Shown here one piece after another: positions 5,472 through 6,735 of a DNA stretch of 6,735 bases. The position numbers and the translations under genes were made by a program. Below the pieces are notes generated by a model. The model did not search any database and was not told the origin of the DNA. It was given only the letters and a program-made list of their open reading frames with translations. The stretch comes from Halobacteriales archaeon QS_9_70_65 (GTDB lineage Archaea; Halobacteriota; Halobacteria; Halobacteriales; Haloarculaceae). Position 1 is the first letter of the stretch. Every line of letters starts with the position of its first letter. The stretch spans positions 3,607 to 10,341 of the forward strand of contig PXSC01000035.1 in NCBI GenBank assembly GCA_003023535.1, in the 5' to 3' direction.

Positions 5472-6379
5472 GGCCGGAGCGGGTCGGCGCCGTCGTCAAC
5501 CCGCGGGCCGGCGGCGGCGACGCCGCGGCGATGGTCGCGGCGCTCGCCGACCGGTTTCCGGACGCCGAGGTCGACGCCCGAGTCACGACCGGCCCGGACG
5601 ACGTCCCGGCCGTCGCCGTCGAACGGGCCGCCGCGAGCGACCTCCTGGTCGTCGTCGGCGGCGACGGAACGCTCCGGGAAGTCGTCGCGGCGCTGGTCGA
5701 CGCCGACGAGGGGGCACCGCTGTTCGTCGTCCCCGCGGGTCGGGGCAACTCCACGTACCGGCACCTCTACGGCGACGACGACTGGCGGGCGGTCGCCGCG
5801 GGGCTGGCCGACGACATCGATCCCCGGCCGCTGGAGGTCGGCCGCATCGAGGCGACGCCGGCCGTCGAGCCGACGTACTTCGTTTTGGGGTTCACGGCGG
5901 GACTGTTCCGGGCGGCCCTCGACGGCGCCGAGCGGCTCCGGCGGCTTCCCGGTCCGGTCGCGTACCTGCTGGCGACGGTCGGCGCCGCGGTCGGTGCCGA
6001 CCCGGTGGAAGCCTCGGTGTCGGTTGACGGCGAGGCGCTGTTCGACGGCGCGGCGCGGCTGGTGGCCGTCGGCGGCGGCCGCTACCGCGGCGGCGCGTTC
6101 GCGCTGCTGCCGTCGTCCCGCCGCGGCGACGGGCGGCTCCACGCCCTGACCGTCGAGCCGGCCGGCCTCGGCGGGTCGGCGGCGCTCCTCCGGGCGGCCC
6201 GGGCGGGGCGGCTTCCCGATCACCCCGCGGTCGGCTACCGGGTCGGCGAGACGGTAACCGTCGAGTCCGACGGCGGGCTGCCGGTCGAGGTCGACGGAAC
6301 GCGGGTCCGGACGGCGCCGACGACCGCCCGGCTGTCGGTCGTCCCCGCGGCGGTCCGGGCGGCGTACCCGCGGGAGTAG
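5468..6379 (+). CDS. Diacylglycerol kinase-fold lipid kinase (YegS/DgkB-like)
   Basis: A 303-residue protein with the DAGK catalytic fold. It opens with VNPRAGGG (10-17), the family's NPxAG element. The nucleotide-binding signature VVGGDGTLREVV (62-73) and the second glycine motif VPAGRGNSTYRHL (88-100, family PAGTxNDFA) follow. The C-terminal lobe shows GGGRYRGGAFALLPSS (202-217), then GDGRLHALTV (220-229) and PVEVDGTRV (272-280), matching the family's later NGxxxGGG, DGxLxv and qvDGE blocks. These enzymes phosphorylate a lipid hydroxyl with ATP at the membrane. In archaea, whose core lipids are ether-linked, the acceptor is unknown and could be an archaeol derivative or another polyisoprenoid. 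The Asn of the NG motif is replaced by Gly. The ATG overlaps the previous stop (ATGA), so expression depends on the MmgE/PrpD transcript. An NAD kinase-like role is less likely given the C-terminal lobe. Confidence 0.88.
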   Translation: MRPERVGAVVNPRAGGGDAAAMVAALADRFPDAEVDARVTTGPDDVPAVAVERAAASDLLVVVGGDGTLREVVAALVDADEGAPLFVVPAGRGNSTYRHLYGDDDWRAVAAGLADDIDPRPLEVGRIEATPAVEPTYFVLGFTAGLFRAALDGAERLRRLPGPVAYLLATVGAAVGADPVEASVSVDGEALFDGAARLVAVGGGRYRGGAFALLPSSRRGDGRLHALTVEPAGLGGSAALLRAARAGRLPDHPAVGYRVGETVTVESDGGLPVEVDGTRVRTAPTTARLSVVPAAVRAAYPRE

Positions 6380-6416
6380 CCGCCAGCCGGTCGCCGGGGC
6401 TGCGAGGACGGAAAAG

Positions 6417-6450
6417 AAATTTAACGTTTAGCATGTTAATAACAATCATA
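6417..6450 (+). promoter_or_regulatory. AT-rich promoter with TATA box and 11-bp inverted repeat
   Basis: The stretch before the receiver gene is strikingly AT-rich compared with everything around it. TTTAA at 6420-6424 is centred about 28 nt before the ATG at 6451, so a leaderless start is likely. TGTTA-A-TAACA at 6434-6444 is an inverted repeat placed between the TATA box and the start, where a bound protein would block the initiating complex. It is a possible operator. Confidence 0.5.
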
Positions 6451-6735
6451 ATGTCGCTTGAGCCGGGGTTGCCGACCGTCGACGGGACGACGTCGGAGAT
6501 ATCGGTCGTCTACGTCGACGACTACCGGGAGCTGTGCGAGCTGACGGCCGAGGGACTAGAACAGGCCAACAGCCGGCTGACCGTCGAGACGACGACGGAG
6601 CCGTCGATCGTCGCCGACCGGCTGGAGGAGTTCGATTGCATCGTCGCCGACTACGACATGCCGGAGACGGACGGAATCGAGTTGCTCCGGCGCGTCAGAA
6701 CGGTCTCCGAGGAGATACCGTTCATCCTCTACACG
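6451..6735 (+). CDS. Two-component receiver-domain protein, N-terminal part (runs off right edge)
   Basis: The visible 95 residues form most of a CheY-like receiver. After a 17-residue leader come the acidic pair Asp23-Asp24 (VVYVDD), the phospho-acceptor Asp67 in DCIVADYDMPETDGIELL (62-79), and the conserved Thr95 at the end of IPFILYT. The next expected landmark, the Lys of the last strand, lies beyond the window. This style of receiver (ADYDMPxxDGIELLRRVR, then IPFILYTG) is common at the N-terminus of haloarchaeal hybrid proteins that continue into PAS and histidine kinase domains, and also in stand-alone regulators; which one this is cannot be told. The start at ATG 6451 fits the TATA spacing. 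The gene has its own promoter and is separate from the lipid kinase gene 71 bp upstream. Confidence 0.88.
   Translation, partial: MSLEPGLPTVDGTTSEISVVYVDDYRELCELTAEGLEQANSRLTVETTTEPSIVADRLEEFDCIVADYDMPETDGIELLRRVRTVSEEIPFILYT

Overview
This 6.7 kb window looks like the chromosome of a haloarchaeon (class Halobacteria). Coding regions are very GC-rich and rich in Asp/Glu codons. Promoters are short AT-rich TATA-like boxes centred about 26-27 nt before the start codon, which is the geometry of leaderless archaeal mRNAs. Several products belong to families typical of haloarchaea. The genus cannot be fixed from the sequence alone.

Layout. (1) Positions 1-1439, minus strand: a small uncharacterised gene (GTG at 1439 or ATG at 1424) followed by a TIGR00300-type ornithine cyclodeaminase (LOR/SDH domain) that runs off the left edge. 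They probably form one leftward unit driven by the TATA-like box at 1463-1470. (2) Positions 1471-1972: no intact gene. On the minus strand, about 1500-1740, there is a frame-broken stretch that reads like a decayed small membrane protein with a CxxC motif. A short GAAAG...CTTTC element follows at 1885-1918. (3) 2003-2455, plus: an RDD-family membrane protein. (4) 2546-3265, plus: an SRAP/YedK/HMCES-type abasic-site DNA-crosslinking protein. (5) 3266-3899: a 634-bp non-coding gap that holds a dense run of back-to-back hairpins. The run is bracketed by a 22-nt imperfect inverted repeat (3302-3323 and 3777-3798) and is the most unusual object in the window. (6) 3900-5471 and 5468-6379, plus: an MmgE/PrpD-family protein whose stop overlaps the start of a diacylglycerol-kinase-fold lipid kinase, a translationally coupled pair. 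(7) 6451 to the right edge, plus: the N-terminal receiver domain of a two-component protein behind an AT-rich promoter that contains an 11-bp inverted repeat.

How the genes work together. The window looks mostly like housekeeping and accessory single genes: ornithine-to-proline conversion, membrane protein, abasic-site protection, signalling. The PrpD-kinase pair is the only tightly coupled plus-strand unit. No classical mobile-element gene, tRNA, rRNA or CRISPR array is visible. The best candidates for something undescribed are the inverted-repeat-bounded hairpin array and the coupling of a divergent MmgE/PrpD protein to a lipid kinase.
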